Below are positions 47,910 through 61,200 of a DNA stretch of 64,000 bases, in pieces (within the stretch, counting starts at the first letter, position 1; each line of letters opens with the position of its first letter). The position numbers were made by a program, and so were the translations under genes. The notes beneath the pieces were generated by a model. The model had not been told where the DNA came from, did no database searches, and saw nothing but the letters and a program-made list of their open reading frames with translations. The stretch spans positions 40,583,258-40,647,257 of the forward strand of contig NC_052018.1 of the NCBI RefSeq assembly GCF_015832195.1, given 5' to 3'. The DNA is from Motacilla alba alba (taxonomy: Eukaryota; Chordata; Aves; Passeriformes; Motacillidae).

Positions 47910-50900
47910 TTTATGCAAAAGAGCACAGCAACTTACAGCACACAATCACTATGCAGACTTTTGTTGGAGTATTTTTTCACAATTCAGCAAAGGAAAGGGA
48001 AGAAAAGGCAGCCTTAAAATCAAGTTTAAAAGTTCAAATTTGATTTTAGCATTAGGGTGTATTTATAGGTTTAGGGATCTGGTAATTAAAATGCAACAAA
48101 GCTCCTTCTAAGTATGAACATGCCTTCTTTAAGCGATGTTGCTTCTCTGGTGATCCCAAGGCCACAGCAGCAGAGTTTTTCACACACAGCTGAAGCAAGG
48201 TGAGAGGCACAGAAGGATGCAGTCAGGGCAGCCCCATGTTGTCTACCTGGAAAACAAAGAGAAGGCTGTATATTTAGTATTTATACTAAATAAATTATTT
48301 CTGAGCATAATGCAAACAGGAATCTGGGAAAACACAGAAAAATATCCTTCCTGCAGGTTTTAAGTAACTGCCTTTGGAATAAATAATCTCTACTCCTTTC
48401 CACAGAAGGGACTTTAACACTTCTGGCAATAAACAAAATTCATAAAGAGGTGGCAAAATTAGCATTTGTCGTTTTAAGGTCCTGGTGTGTAGTGATATTA
48501 TGGCAAATAAGCACCACTCAGATTATCCACAATGTTTCCAAATGAAAACAAGTATGGCATAAAGGCTTATTATTTGCCAAAAATACACTTGGCTCACGAT
48601 CACTGCTCAGCTATATGAACCCCAGGTGCCAACTCTGAAGTAAGAAAGAGGCCTGCTCCTTACACAGAGGCTGGCAGTGGACACCATGGCAAATATTCTG
48701 GGGTTTCTCAAGTCAGAGACTCTCCAGCTGAAGAGAAATTGGCCAAACCTCAGGGGCTCGGCGCTGCCTCCTGGACTGGCCTTGCAGTCTGAGCTCGTTC
48801 AAGGAGCTTCACAGGCTCCTGTCCTGGTCAGACCCTGCAAAGGGAGGGAATTCAGCGTACAAAAGGAAACAGAGGTTTTACACTCCCAAACTAGACTTCC
48901 CATCAGGCATTGGCACAGTATTTCCAAATCAAATGTGGGGTCACTTTCAGCTTAATTTTTTCAGTCTTAACAAAAAATAATACTTTTTTTTTCCAAGACA
49001 GCTATTTACTTGGCAATTTTTTTTTCCAGGAAAAGCTTATGCTTTGCTTTGAAAAATCTTTTTTCATTAAGAACCCACATTTCTAATGAAAAACACTCTC
49101 AAGGAAAAATCCCTTTTGAATTGCTCACAGAAAACTGAACAATACCAACAGCAAGACATATTAGGAAGGAATATTTAGTTCCTTAGGATAAAAAGTAGCC
49201 CTTCAATAACCAATGGCTGAAATACAGCAGAACTGGTCCCAGTGAGTGCAAATCAGCTACTGATTTCAATGAACTTGTGTCAGTCTACCCCAGGTGAAGT
49301 TCTGGCCCACTGAGCTCAGAGAAACAAAATGTCACCTTTACTTTCTAAACACTCTTTCTCAAATCATATTCCCCTTGTAATAATGTGCAGCAAGTGTTTA
49401 GCTCAACATGCCTCTTATAGTTTCTGTTTGGGAGATGATTTTTCTTTTTAATTTCTCTGTCAGGCACACTTATTGAAGCGCACACACTCTAGACAGATGC
49501 AATCTGCAAAAAAGGTTTGAAAGACAGTGATTTATTTATGAAATTCCTGGTTGAGAGGGTGAGGTAAGCCACACAAAAATTTTAAAGCTTCTCACTAACG
49601 TAAGGCGTATGTGTTATATATGTAAAACATGGGAAAGGAAAATGTTTCGAATATTTGGGCACAAATCCTTCACAGGGTGGAACTGCAGTGGGAGAAAAGG
49701 GGCAGCAGGTGGAGAAGAGGCCGTAAGGACAAGTTCTGCTCTGCCTTTAATTTCACTTTGTTACCTGAGGGCCAGCAGCATTTATCATATGGGCATTATA
49801 CGTACATCAAGTTTTTGTTCTTGTGTGTTTTATGCTGTGTAGTCAACACAGCAATCAAACCTGAAGCTCCATGGTGGGACCTTAAATTTACTAAAAGCAT
49901 AAATTCACTGAAAGTCCCTGCAGTAAAGTGTATTGGTTCTAGCTAACCACTTCTCCATGACAAAGTCCCTTGCTCCAGCTGGGAGATGTTTTAACTTGCA
50001 GATGTCTTCCAACAAAGTGGGCACACCAGAGTCCAAAGTGTGCACTGGGGAAACAATTTTCTGGCTGTGCAAGTTCCAGTGGCTGCCAATGCCAGTGTCC
50101 TGGGGTAAATGTGCTCTCCCTCCACAAAGCTGCTCTTCCCGGTACTGTGGAAGGTGAGGACTGGCAGACACACCCCAGCAATGCCACTCTGCAGCATCCT
50201 AAGAGGGATTTGTCCCAGTCTATCTCCCACCGTTGAATGCCCCTGTGACAGAGCTGGCTGAAGAGGAGGTGCATCCCAACCCCTGAGGAGCCGGTGGCTG
50301 GGAGGAGCTGGTGGGAGCTCACTCCCTTCCCATGCCAAGCCCTGAATCATCAGAGATTGTCCATACTCACTGGGGAAAAGTAATTGAAGGACAGACATGT
50401 CGAGAGAAAAAACACCTGTTTCGTGCAAGTTGTAGCTAAAAGGTGGAACAAAGCAGCCTGAATTGAGGGAGAGAGAATGATGTAGGGAAGAGCAGCAGGA
50501 ACTGGGGTTAGAGAGACTCCACTGGAGGCTAGAGTTAGCCAGGGATATATCCAAATATCTTTTAAAAGCACATCCAAAAAAAAGAGATTTTTAAAGGGCT
50601 TAACTCAATAAGGTGGGGTGGGGCTTTGGCAGAGAGATTCAAGGTGTGAGGTGAAAGGGAGAAATGTGATGTGAAAGACCAGTGAGAATGATGATCCTAA
50701 CAGGGATAACTGGGATGCATAGCCAAAGGCAGAGGCCACTCTCACCACACCAGAGGGAAAATCTGTACTCATTATAAAGTCGTGTTCTGTTCCACCATCT
50801 TTTCCATCTTCCTGGCATGTAGTATGGAAAACATCAAACCCTGTGGGTACAACACCAAACCACCATCACACAGGACACCAGTGCCAGGATAATGCAGAGC

Positions 50901-53335
50901 TGGCAGTGGAGAAATCCAGCCAAAAAAGATCCAAGGAACTGTCTAACAGTGGACAAGCCCTTGAGTCACCCAACCCTGCTCCTGTGGTGAGGAGCAAAGT
51001 CCTTTCTGCCCTCCAAAGGGAAGAGCAGTGACTTAGGAGGCTGCCAATAGCTCTCCACGGGTGAAAAGGGTTAGAAAAGGAGTCCCATCTGCAGTGTAAG
51101 AGCTATTGCTGGCAAGATCAGAGCTGAGGATAATAAAGTCTCAGGCTAGAAAAATCATATTTGTGGTGTCTTCTCTTTCTCCCTGAGGGGTGGGAAAGTT
51201 AAACGGAGGGAAAGGTGAGGAGATGCTGAGTGTTGGGAGTTGCTATGTGGATGTACAAAGGAAAAGATGACATTAATCAAGGTGGGAGATGAGAAGAGTT
51301 TTTGCAGTGCCCACAGAGTAAAACTGGAAAGGAAGATATAGCAAGCTTTAGAGAGGACCCCAAGGGGAAGGGGCTGGCAGTGGAAAGGAGATGAGAGAAG
51401 AGGCACAGAGAGATACCAGATGTAAAAGATAACAACCCAGTAGAATTTTGCCAAGAATAAAGGCTTCTGAGCCATCACTTTGAATTCACATGTCCACCCT
51501 CTACTAGTAAAACCATTAGACAGACAAGAATTAAGAGGAGAGGAATCAGTCGCCTGCAAACAGCTTGCTGAAGACATGACATTCCTGAAGAAAAATGTAC
51601 ACAAGCCTAAGCAGCTTACAAGAGCGAGCTATCTCACGCGGCTCACCCCCCACGAACACTGGTAAATCCATGAGAATCAGAACAAGGAAATTGTCAGGGA
51701 AAGGCTGCGATTAGCCAGAGTCTTGACTAGAAAAATAGTTTATGAATTGTCATAAAAATTTAAAGCTCAACCTCACATTAGCTGCTGCAGTGTCTCTGCT
51801 CCCACCTACAGTACAGTTCGTCTCCCTCTGTCTTCATCACTGACTGTGCCAGTACAAGGGGGAAATCTTCTGAATGTTTCCCCAAAATTAAATGCTGAAA
51901 CAGCATATCATTATTTTTGATATTCAAATCTATTATTAATAAGCTATACACTACAAAAAAGATTCTGAACATGAGTGATACATCTCATAATTCTGACCTA
52001 TTAACAGAAGTACATGAGTCTCCCTGGACCAAAAAAATAGTTGTTAAAAAAGATGAATCGCTTACTCAAATCAAAATAACATGACAGTCCCATGAAAGAT
52101 TTCAAAATAAAAGTTAATAAGTTAATGGATGCATTTTACTGCTCCTAGGATGCAAACAGACAATGCAGAACAGTCATCTTCTTATTAAATAATATGAATC
52201 AACGACTCCATCATGTTTATATTAAGCAACAGGCACCAGAACTCTTTTATGGTGTGTTAGGGTGAGCGTGTCAGCAAGAGGGCAGAGCCAAAGCACATTC
52301 TGAATCTTCTTTGCCATCAGTGACCAGGTACTTAAAATTTTGTCATATACCTAAGTATAATCCTGAATGCAGGGGCAGAAATGTCGCCCCAGCTGGTGCC
52401 AGCAAAACCTGCCCAATTTACAATTGCTCCTCATCCTCATGGTTTGTGTGAGACTCACCTTAGCAGCTGCCCTTTTATCTGCCATGCAGCAGAGTGCTGG
52501 GAGCTCCCTGAGTCCCTTCTCCTAAACACCTCTCCCCTCCAAGAATACCCAATAGCTTCTGATGGAGCCCAGGCAAGTGGCTTGAACCAGGGTGCTGGAT
52601 TTTCAATATTGAAAATGAGGGGAGAGGAATACCATGCTCAATGTGCACTAGAGGAAAATGTTTCTCAATTTTTTGATTTTAAAAAAGTATGGTTTTCTCC
52701 AGTATGAGTAGAATAAAAATAAAATGGCATTTCCCTGATATAAAAATAATTTTTCTGGCTTCTTACAGTGCTGTAGCCTAGAAGTATTCCTAAGGAGAGA
52801 GAAGATACTTGGAAAGAAGGTTGCCCTTAGGGAGTGGTGGGAGGGCTTTCTCCAGCCCCATGGATGTCCTGTTCAGTTTTGGCTGCATTATGTGGTCTGG
52901 ATAACCAAAGTCTTTATATGCACAGGAGTTACTTTAATAGGAATGAGGAGTAACAAAAAATCTTCTATTTGAAAGTGGATTGCATTGTACAGGCATAAGG
53001 GATTTCACTGCCTGCTCCGAATAGATAGATGGGAGGGTTTTAATGTAAGAAATCAGGTGGTGAGAGGACAGGAAACAAGTGACTTGTGGCTCTTGCCATT
53101 TAAGCATGAAAGGGGCACGTGAAGAGGCATTAATTTCAGCCACACTGGGCTGAAGGACAAGGGCTATTCACATAAGTCAGGCTTTGGAGGACTGGGCTTG
53201 TAAACCCCAGCTGCTTAAACAAAAGTCTGAGGCACCTTTTTTTCAAGAGTACCTAAGTCTGCTTTTCTAAAGGACCTTCCCCTCTTAAGTTACTTAGGCT
53301 ATATCTACCCCTTCCATGTTGGATAATAGGAAGAA
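47910..53335. other. Long non-coding stretch
   Basis: No gene is recognised. Frames of 149-187 codons on the minus strand (49991-50554 and 51155-51604) overlap open plus frames and lack motifs or splice support. A short CpG-bearing patch (AGAGCGAGCTATCTCACGCGG) lies near 51620-51645. Confidence 0.4.
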
Positions 53336-53341
53336 TTGCCT

Positions 53342-53370
53342 GGGCTGGTGGGGGAGGAGGGGTGAGGGGG
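53342..53370 (+). other. Putative G-quadruplex motif (plus strand)
   Basis: Four G runs of at least three bases (GGG, GGGGG, GGGG, GGGGG) are separated by loops of 5, 4 and 3 bases. The surrounding 100 bases are G-rich with a few CpGs (GGGGCGG, GGGGCGGGTGCCGGG near 53382-53445), hinting at a small regulatory patch. Confidence 0.55.
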
Positions 53371-53449
53371 ACTGTCAGTGAGTGGGGCGGTGGGCTCAGC
53401 AGGACCTGCACAGGCTGCTAGATGTACTGGCAGGGGCGGGTGCCGGGAC

Positions 53450-56400
53450 AGCCGCTACCCCACATCTTTCATTCCCTCAGGCACTTTCCAAACTGCTGCC
53501 TTAAGCCTGCAGCAGGATTTCAGCAGAGGTCTCTTAGGCTTTAAGCAGCTTCTAACTGTATTTATGTGCTTTATCCCTTGAGTAGGATAAACAGGTTAGC
53601 AATTAACTCTGGTTTTCTGACCTCTAGCTGGATAACCAGATCTCTAATTATATTTTCAGTGGCAGTGAATCTCAAGAGTTGTGTGACACTATCTGAAAGT
53701 TTCCACTCCCATGTAACATCTGCAGCTCTATGTGGAAATTGGTGGCCAAGAAATTATCGGCAAAACAGAAAGCAATTTTTTTTTTCCCCTCCTCAGTGCT
53801 TCTGCCTCCTCAGCACTTCCAATCCTTCCTCTCTGTTGCTTGGAAAATATTTACCCTGATAGGGATTCATGGTATGCCAGACAGGTCACATTGAAAACGA
53901 AAAAATCCTGAGAAGCATTTTATTCAAAATACCATTTTTAATAGGATCCTTGTGGTAGACAATATTCACAGGAATCAAGAAATTAGAGGCAACGATAAGC
54001 CTCATGCCTTCATAGGTTCTTCTCTATTGTTTCTCAATAGAGCACTATTGTGTGAGAGCATGTTTTTAGGGCTAAAAATATTATTTTTGAAAAAGAAAAG
54101 AAAGAAAAAGAAAAAAATTATTGTAGCATTTACTGTAGAAGCACAAGTGACCTTCAGAAAGGTGATATAGTTGGAGGAGCAGCTCTGGAGCTGGCAGAGC
54201 ACACCTCAGGAACAGAGTCCCTAGATGGCCTAATGCTGGGAGTTAACAGTGACAAAGCAGAGCAATTTGGAAAATCAGCTTGCTGTCATCCTGTATGCAT
54301 GTGACTCTTGAAATAAAACAGTGATCTAATATAAGGGAAGTGTATGGATTTACTCTGACAGCAATGCCAAGTGTTCATTCTAATCAAGTGCCACACATAT
54401 TCTCACTTTAAAAGGGGTAAAATAGACAGCAAATTAGCTATGTTCACATCTTCAGAATGAGTGGTCTTTGCACTAATTTTTCCATGTGGATTCCTACTAC
54501 CTGTACAGAAAATTCATGTCTGTGTCTGAGCCCGCTTCTTACTTCACTGCCCATACAAATTATCCTTTCTGAAGACAGATGTGAAAGAACTGTTGAAGGT
54601 CTGCATCAAACCAGAAGAAAAATAAACTACTTCTTACTTACATAGAACATGATAATTTATTGTAATAAAAGCTGGTTTGGACTCACACCACAATCACTTC
54701 CACGCTTCAGGCTTCTGTGCTGCAAAGATTATTTTGGAGAGCTGTGCCAAATTTCCCTGTCATCAGGACAAATGGGCAGTCAGACACTGGTAGATTCCTT
54801 CTCAAGAAGGTAAAATCTAAAGTAAGATGTGCACACCATCAGATGATAACCTACAAAAAGTAAAAGCCAAGAGAAGAAAATGGAGTTCACACATCAGCTG
54901 GAAAGCTAATTATACAGGTCTAGAGGACCATGACAAAGTCATTTTCGAAGCCTAATTTTGATTCCCAATGCAAAAGACAGAGGTCAGCTGATTAATTCCT
55001 GTTTATATCTTTCCCTTCTCAGTGGCCTCCTAGTTTCTCACAACTTGCCACCAATTCTGTTCATCAGGGGCCAGTGCATTACACACCCAGCACCAGCCAA
55101 GTCCCTACTTTGCCTGCTCTACCCCCACGACCAAGAAAGAAACTCATAACAAAGGTTACTCACACAGTGACTGTGGAGAAGAGATGCCTAGGGAGCCACT
55201 GCTGTTGGAAATCACATTTCCTGTATTTGTGCAGAAAGGAAACAATGGGAATGTAGTATGGAAAGCAGGTGAGGGATGCAGCGCAAAGGGATGAACACCT
55301 GAAGCAGTATTCAGGAAAAGAGAAAGAGAGGGAAGACCAACTGAAATTTTAATTGTTCTCATCTTTTAAAGTGATGGACTAATTTTTTCATCAAAAATTT
55401 TCAGACACAGACTTCAGGAACAGCCTTAAACAGCCAAATAGACTTTGTGGAGGATATAGCTAGAAGTCACTGTGCCCAGAACAACTTAGCAAGGTATAAA
55501 CAGTGTTGCAGGAGGCCAGACTTAGCAGAAGGACAAAAACACCTGTAAAGTTCATGTCTACTCCTGTGTTGAGCAGCCTGTACAGGGCCTGCTTGGCTCC
55601 CATGGCACAGCTGGAGCCATGCAGTTGCCCATCTGCCTCACATGTCGACGAACACATGAGGAACAATAATATAGGAATTAAATTGTTGCAGATCACAGAT
55701 TCAGGGCACAAAATATTCTGAGTGCTCTAAATAAAGGTATAAAAGAAAAAAAATACTATACTATATAATTTATACCTCAAAGAACAAAAATATGGGGTTG
55801 ATTCTGTTCTTTAGATGCCTGAAAGACTCCAAATAAATCAAGACCAAAGAAGTAGGCAGGCTATTCCAAGCTGAGCTTGAAGGGTAATGTGCAAAAAGAG
55901 TTGTTTCATCACTGAGCCTACCCCATAAGTGTGTGCTCATCCTCTATAACCTGCTTCTAGGCTAAAAAAAGACCAGACATCCTTCCTGTTTCTGAAAGTT
56001 CTGCCCTGTTTTTGTTCTTGGAAGAGGTTATAAAGGCTGAATTCTGCAACTACCTGGCCAACCACAAATACTTTTTTGGTGGTAAAGCAAAGACGGGGAT
56101 CCAGTGGTTGCAGTTGAATAGCCAGCAGTAACAGTTTATGAGTGCATTCTTCTCCAAGAAGCTTTGCTGTTTCCCTGTTCCTAAAGTGGAAAATAATTGC
56201 TTCATAAGAGTGTTGGCTTTCTAACAGCAAGTGATAAACATACACCAATATTCAGACATTCTGAAAATTAATACTAATCTCTGTGGCAGTTTTACATACT
56301 TGGTTTTCCCTTTCCCAGTTTGTGTGTTAGTTTTTCAACACCATTAACAAATCACCTAGAAAACTAAAAGTGATCCACACACAGTGTAAAGTTAGTAATG

Positions 56401-56830
56401 AAGAGTGGCACTTGTCCATTGTCCAAAGATGCCATCTCACCTAATCACACTTTTAATGGATAAAAAAGCAATATTTCACACATTTATGGAGGGGAATAAA
56501 ACCAGTCTGTTACTGGTGCCTTTTAGTTTGGTTTAGTTTGCTCAAGAAATGGTGGTTTAATAAGAGCCCTCCTCACAGAAAGCATGCAAGTCTGAATTAG
56601 AAGTGTGAAACTGAATTTATGAAATAACCTTGGCAGTAAATAATAGCCCACCTCAAACCAGGATTCATCACACACCTGTGTGGTAGGGAATGGAAGTCGG
56701 CTTCATCCCACTCGGAGTATCAATCACTCCCAGGATGCAAATTCCATGAGATACAGAAAGATTACTTTACATAAACTGCAGAAAGTATTTGAATCAATGT
56801 AATAAAATTTTCAGCACAGCATTGTACAGC
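53450..56830. other. Non-coding stretch
   Basis: It includes an A/G-rich low-complexity tract at 54090-54118. On the minus strand near 55555-55655 a short block has acceptor-like TGTGAGGCAG and donor-like TTTACAG|GTGTTT, but its translation is unrecognised. No supported gene. Confidence 0.4.
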
Positions 56831-56849
56831 CTACAAGTGTCCTTACGAA

Positions 56850-56990
56850 CACACTTTTTTTCATCATTTTCCATACGAGCGCGAGTATGGTTTGTAGACA
56901 GATGAACGAGCTCGTAGCTGCAGACATGCTATTCTTCATTCAAAGATTTATTCAAAGCTTTCAGTAATGAGTGTTGGCTCTTCATCAGAA
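56850..56990. promoter_or_regulatory. Candidate conserved non-coding element with imperfect palindrome
   Basis: CCATACGAGCGCGAGTATGG (56871-56890) has exact 6-base arms CCATAC/GTATGG around a CpG-rich core in otherwise AT-rich DNA. It is followed by GATGAACGAGCTCGTAGCTG, which contains the perfect palindrome ACGAGCTCGT. Clustered CpGs here survive against a depleted background, which suggests constraint or a hypomethylated site. Confidence 0.35.
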
Positions 56991-56999
56991 GAAGCCTCA

Positions 57000-58190
57000 C
57001 CTTCCTTCAATTAGCAGCAAAAGGCCTGTGACCTTCACTCAGGGTGGATCTTCCACCCTAAATGTATTTTGGGCGCTCTGCTTCATTCTGACAGCATTTC
57101 TGAGCGGTGCCCAAAGGAGGCTCAGCCAGCAGGACACACAGCACCATTCATGTATGTCTACCATGCTGGCTGGGACTGCTGCTTTGGAAGTGTTCCCTCA
57201 GGACAGAGATCACTTCATGGACTGCAGCTCTCCACAGGCCTGCCTCTGTCTACTCCAGTATAGGCACCCAAAGGAAACACCTGCATTTCCAAGCAGCCCA
57301 CAATCCAGCCGCAAAGCTCTTCTGAAAATCCAGGCCCTGAGTAGGATACGTACATTAAAGTCAAATTCTTTTAAAACACCGATCCCAAGACATTGGGCAA
57401 ACCCTTCTAAACCCCGCTCCTTGGTGGCCATGCCAGGTGCCAGGGAAGAGGGAGCCAGCACAGCACAATCAGCCCAGACAGCCACTGCTCCCTGAGCTCT
57501 GTGTGGCAGGCACAAGGTTAGCCAGGCATTTTGCTGGGAAGGCAGACAGAAGGAGACAGACTGTTTTATTTTTAACTCCTACTACATTGTACAATACTTA
57601 GGTTCCATTTACTGCACATACAGTCTCCTAAATACTCTGTTATTTGGTAAAAGTGTATCACAGTAAATCCCTGTATCAGGTATGTTGCAAGGGATTTCTG
57701 ATGCCAAGATACCTTAGGAAAAAAAAGATGCACATGAAATGCACAGTAAAAAATATGAAGGTCACTTCTTCATTCTCATGGTTTTTTGCAGTCATCGAAG
57801 ACGTATAAACACATAAACATAGAAACATAAATCTTATAGCACATTTAATATGTTTTTAATATATTAAAAAGAACTGTGTACCTTCAGTTTCTTATTGTAT
57901 TCCTTTTGAAAAGAGACTAATATAAAAAAGTTTTAAAATTATTCATTCCACTGCCACTTCTTTTCTATTGCACTATTTATTACCTCTTTGAGACTGCAGA
58001 AGAGGGATGCAAATGACACTTTATTCCATAAGTCTTTGGGTCAAACTCAGTTGCCTATCATGCTGATCAGATTTCCTTTTTTTAATTTTGGCAAAGGCTA
58101 GTTATAACCCATCTTTATATTAGATTTTGCAATATAATCCTTGTTACCTAAGCCCACCTACACCTGTGAGCGTACGGCTTTCAATTTTTC
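57000..58190. other. Non-coding stretch
   Basis: A 174-codon plus frame at 56971-57495 is the largest. It encodes a Ser/Pro/Gln-rich sequence with a weak hydrophobic patch and no recognised domain, and it overlaps the regulatory-looking block. An AT-rich block near 57790-57870 (CATCGAAGACGTATAAACAC, TTTAATATGTTTTTAATATA) may be regulatory. Confidence 0.35.
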
Positions 58191-58197
58191 TTGAAAT

Positions 58198-58244
58198 TTC
58201 TTTCTTTTCTTTTTCTTTCTTTCTTTTTTTTTTTTTTTTTTTTT
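58198..58244 (+). repeat. T-rich low-complexity tract
   Basis: A CTTT-type tract grades into an uninterrupted T run of about 22 bases (58223-58244). It may be a microsatellite or the reversed tail of an old retrocopy. No element body is recognised beside it. Confidence 0.9.
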
Positions 58245-58249
58245 AAGAT

Positions 58250-61200
58250 TCACACGCAGAATCTCCACCCTAACTGATGTATAAAAAAGATAATAAACTT
58301 TTTTTTCCAGCAGTTTGGCAAAGCCTGAGAGGACACTGGAAATGTTCAGGTCCTCCAGTCACATCCAGAGTTAACTGAAGCCACTGCCAGCCTCAGTATA
58401 ACATGGAGGTCTCTATTCAGAAAGGAGAAAAAAAAAAAAAAAACACTTTAAAGACACGCTTAATTCAGGGCACATCAGATCACCAGCATCACCCACCTGC
58501 TGGAAATCAGGCCCATGTCTAAACCTTGAGAGCAGATCAGCTCTCATTGCTATTACATTTCCATTCAGGGGGGCTGGGGAGGCTGCACCCCAGAGCACAA
58601 GGGCAACATTCATAACAGCCTTCATTCACTGCTCTGCAATAATTCTTCTTCCTGTATTCTACAGAACAGTCTTTTAATATTTGCTTCTGGGTAATTAATT
58701 TTGGAAATGCTCTGCATTAAAACTGAACTGATCACCGCGTGTTCTGCATGTACCACAGGCACCCAGGTAACCTGGGGCTTGTGCTGTGCAAAGTTGGAGA
58801 CAGAGGAGCTATGGGTAGGATGGAGAGACTGCAGATTTATAAGATTGTTTTTTAAAGTGCGAATGAACTGACAAGCCTAATTTTCCTTGGTGCAGCAATG
58901 GCTCGTCTCTACTTAAAAATTGGTAGATGCACAACTGTGTTGAATATTCGGTGCGCAACCAAGACTTCTGTCTTTGCTGTGCCCTCACTGGAAATTATTA
59001 AGCTTATAAGTCCAGGAAAATACTAAACCTCTGTTCCCACCAGTTACGTTCACCCTGCCCACCTCAAACTCTCATTTTGGAGCTTGATTGAAAAGTGATT
59101 GAGAAGGAGGAGACAAACAGCCATCAAACCAGGGCCTATGACGCTCCTGCAGCTGCTCCTTGCCCGTTCTCATAGACAAGCTGGACTATCAGAAACTTCT
59201 CCATCCTATTCCAGGGTGGGCACCAGCCATCATGACAGGGAGCAATATTGTATTAACCGGTGTCCATGGATCATCTACACTTTAGAAATTTGGGATACCT
59301 GATGAGAATAACTCATTTCACAATGTTATTCCATATTCTCCCCAACAAATTAAAAAAGTGATGCTTTCTTTCACTTCCAGCCAGAAGCCTGAGTATAATG
59401 AGATTGTGTTCCAGCAAGTAACAGGTCAGATTTTTTATCCTGATGAGGGCTAGTAGTGTTCCACCCACATTATAAGGGAGGCTTTGGAATAGGCATAATG
59501 TACACACAATGTGTAGTTATTATCTTTCATTGCCATATAGAATTAAAGCCTAAAAATAATTTGGTCATTTTATCAATTCCTCCCAAGAGGTCACTCCACT
59601 TTAGAAGACCAGTCTTAGTCAACTGGGACCACATAAGCACACAAGCTCATTTTAATTTATGTACACAAGAGAAGAAACTTAATTCTGACATCCTGCAACT
59701 TTTGAAGGCTCAATCATTCAACCTTCATACCCCTCAAACAGATGGAGTTCAGGAGGAGGAAAACTTTATGACTTGTTTTAAAATAAACATATCACTGGGT
59801 AGGAGAATTAAGTCCTCCACTCACAATTAAGTCTGTGACATCATTCATTGCTTGAAATAATGGCAGTAACAGGCTGTTATCTTTGAAGTGCTGCTCACCA
59901 GAGGTGTATAAGAGCATGGGTGTATAAGAGCATGTTCAAGACTACTGCTTGCAAGTCAGAACAGAAATGCAGAGAGATGGCACTCTTGGATCCTGCTGTG
60001 GATCCCTTAAGGAGCTACACACCCTTTGGCCTCTTTCCCTCTATCCCCCTTCAGCGTCATATTTTGTCCTATTTTGGGCCCTGATGTTTCCCTCATCCTC
60101 TTAATTTCATCCTGATTGTCCACCTTCCTCCTCTTTTCCCTTGTGTGAACCCCCATTCTCCCACCATCTTTCCACACTTCTGTTAGTTCTCCCCCTCCCA
60201 CTACTCCTGCCTCCTCCCATAAGTTCAAACACATAAGATGACAAGAGAGCAGCCCTTACTGGCTATTCCCCTATCCAGAAACACAGAAATATAAAGTCAT
60301 CACAAACAGGGATTGCAGGGAAGACCCACTTACCTGGGCTCTCTTGCTCCATCCAGAGCCTGGTCATTACCAGGTGAGGGGAGAAGCTGAAGTCTGTTTA
60401 AGGTACCTAGAGCCTGCAAGGACTGTGTCTGGCCCAAGATGAACAACCAGGTGTAAACTCACATTTTTAAAATATCAGAGTTTGGTTAAAAGCAAAATTC
60501 TGCACTTCTGTACCAAATATTGATGTGCCAGAATTTCACAATGAAATAATAGTGATACTTTTTTAGGATGTTCAAGTGTATCAGTTTTGCCTTAATTTCA
60601 TTCTCTGAAACCATGGAACCATGAAACTGACTGCTTCCAGGATAGTTTGCCTTGAGTCAGAGACTAGCCAGAAAAAGCTCTTCAATTTTTATAAGTTTGA
60701 CAGAGCTATAAACAATACTGCCAGTCCTGAGCATTAAGAAAGTACAAATCAGGCCATGAACAAAAAGCCTCATAGATTAGGTGTAAAAATGAGTTGTTTG
60801 GGTTTTTTTTTAAATACCAGTAAAAGCAGACACCTGTCATTGAGGTGCTTTAGCTTTCTCATTGCATTTACAAGGCTCCCCTTCCAAACTTTGCAACTTT
60901 GCAAACTCAAGAAGCTTTTCTTTTGAAATGAAAGATAGGCTGCTTATATTTTCACTTGTCTCCTGGATCTTGATCTGGATGAAAACATCAAGCACTGAAA
61001 CATTCAAATCAAGACAGATGGCACAACCATATAAGCAAGAGGAAGCAGAATTTCATGATGAAAAGCATCAAGGAACATATCTATAGGTGATAGCACCAGT
61101 GTGTCTATCAAGCTCCTCATATCTCTTATGATAAAATTCCAGCCAATGAATCTCAGCTCTGTGGTTAGTTATGTGCTCCTTTCCAGTGCTTTGGGTAAGA

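Noticed and set aside
49991..50554. 187-codon minus-strand frame
   Set aside because: Multiple overlapping frames on both strands, no domain, no splice evidence.
56971..57495. 174-codon plus-strand frame
   Set aside because: Low-information Ser/Pro/Gln composition, competing frames, no family match I can name.
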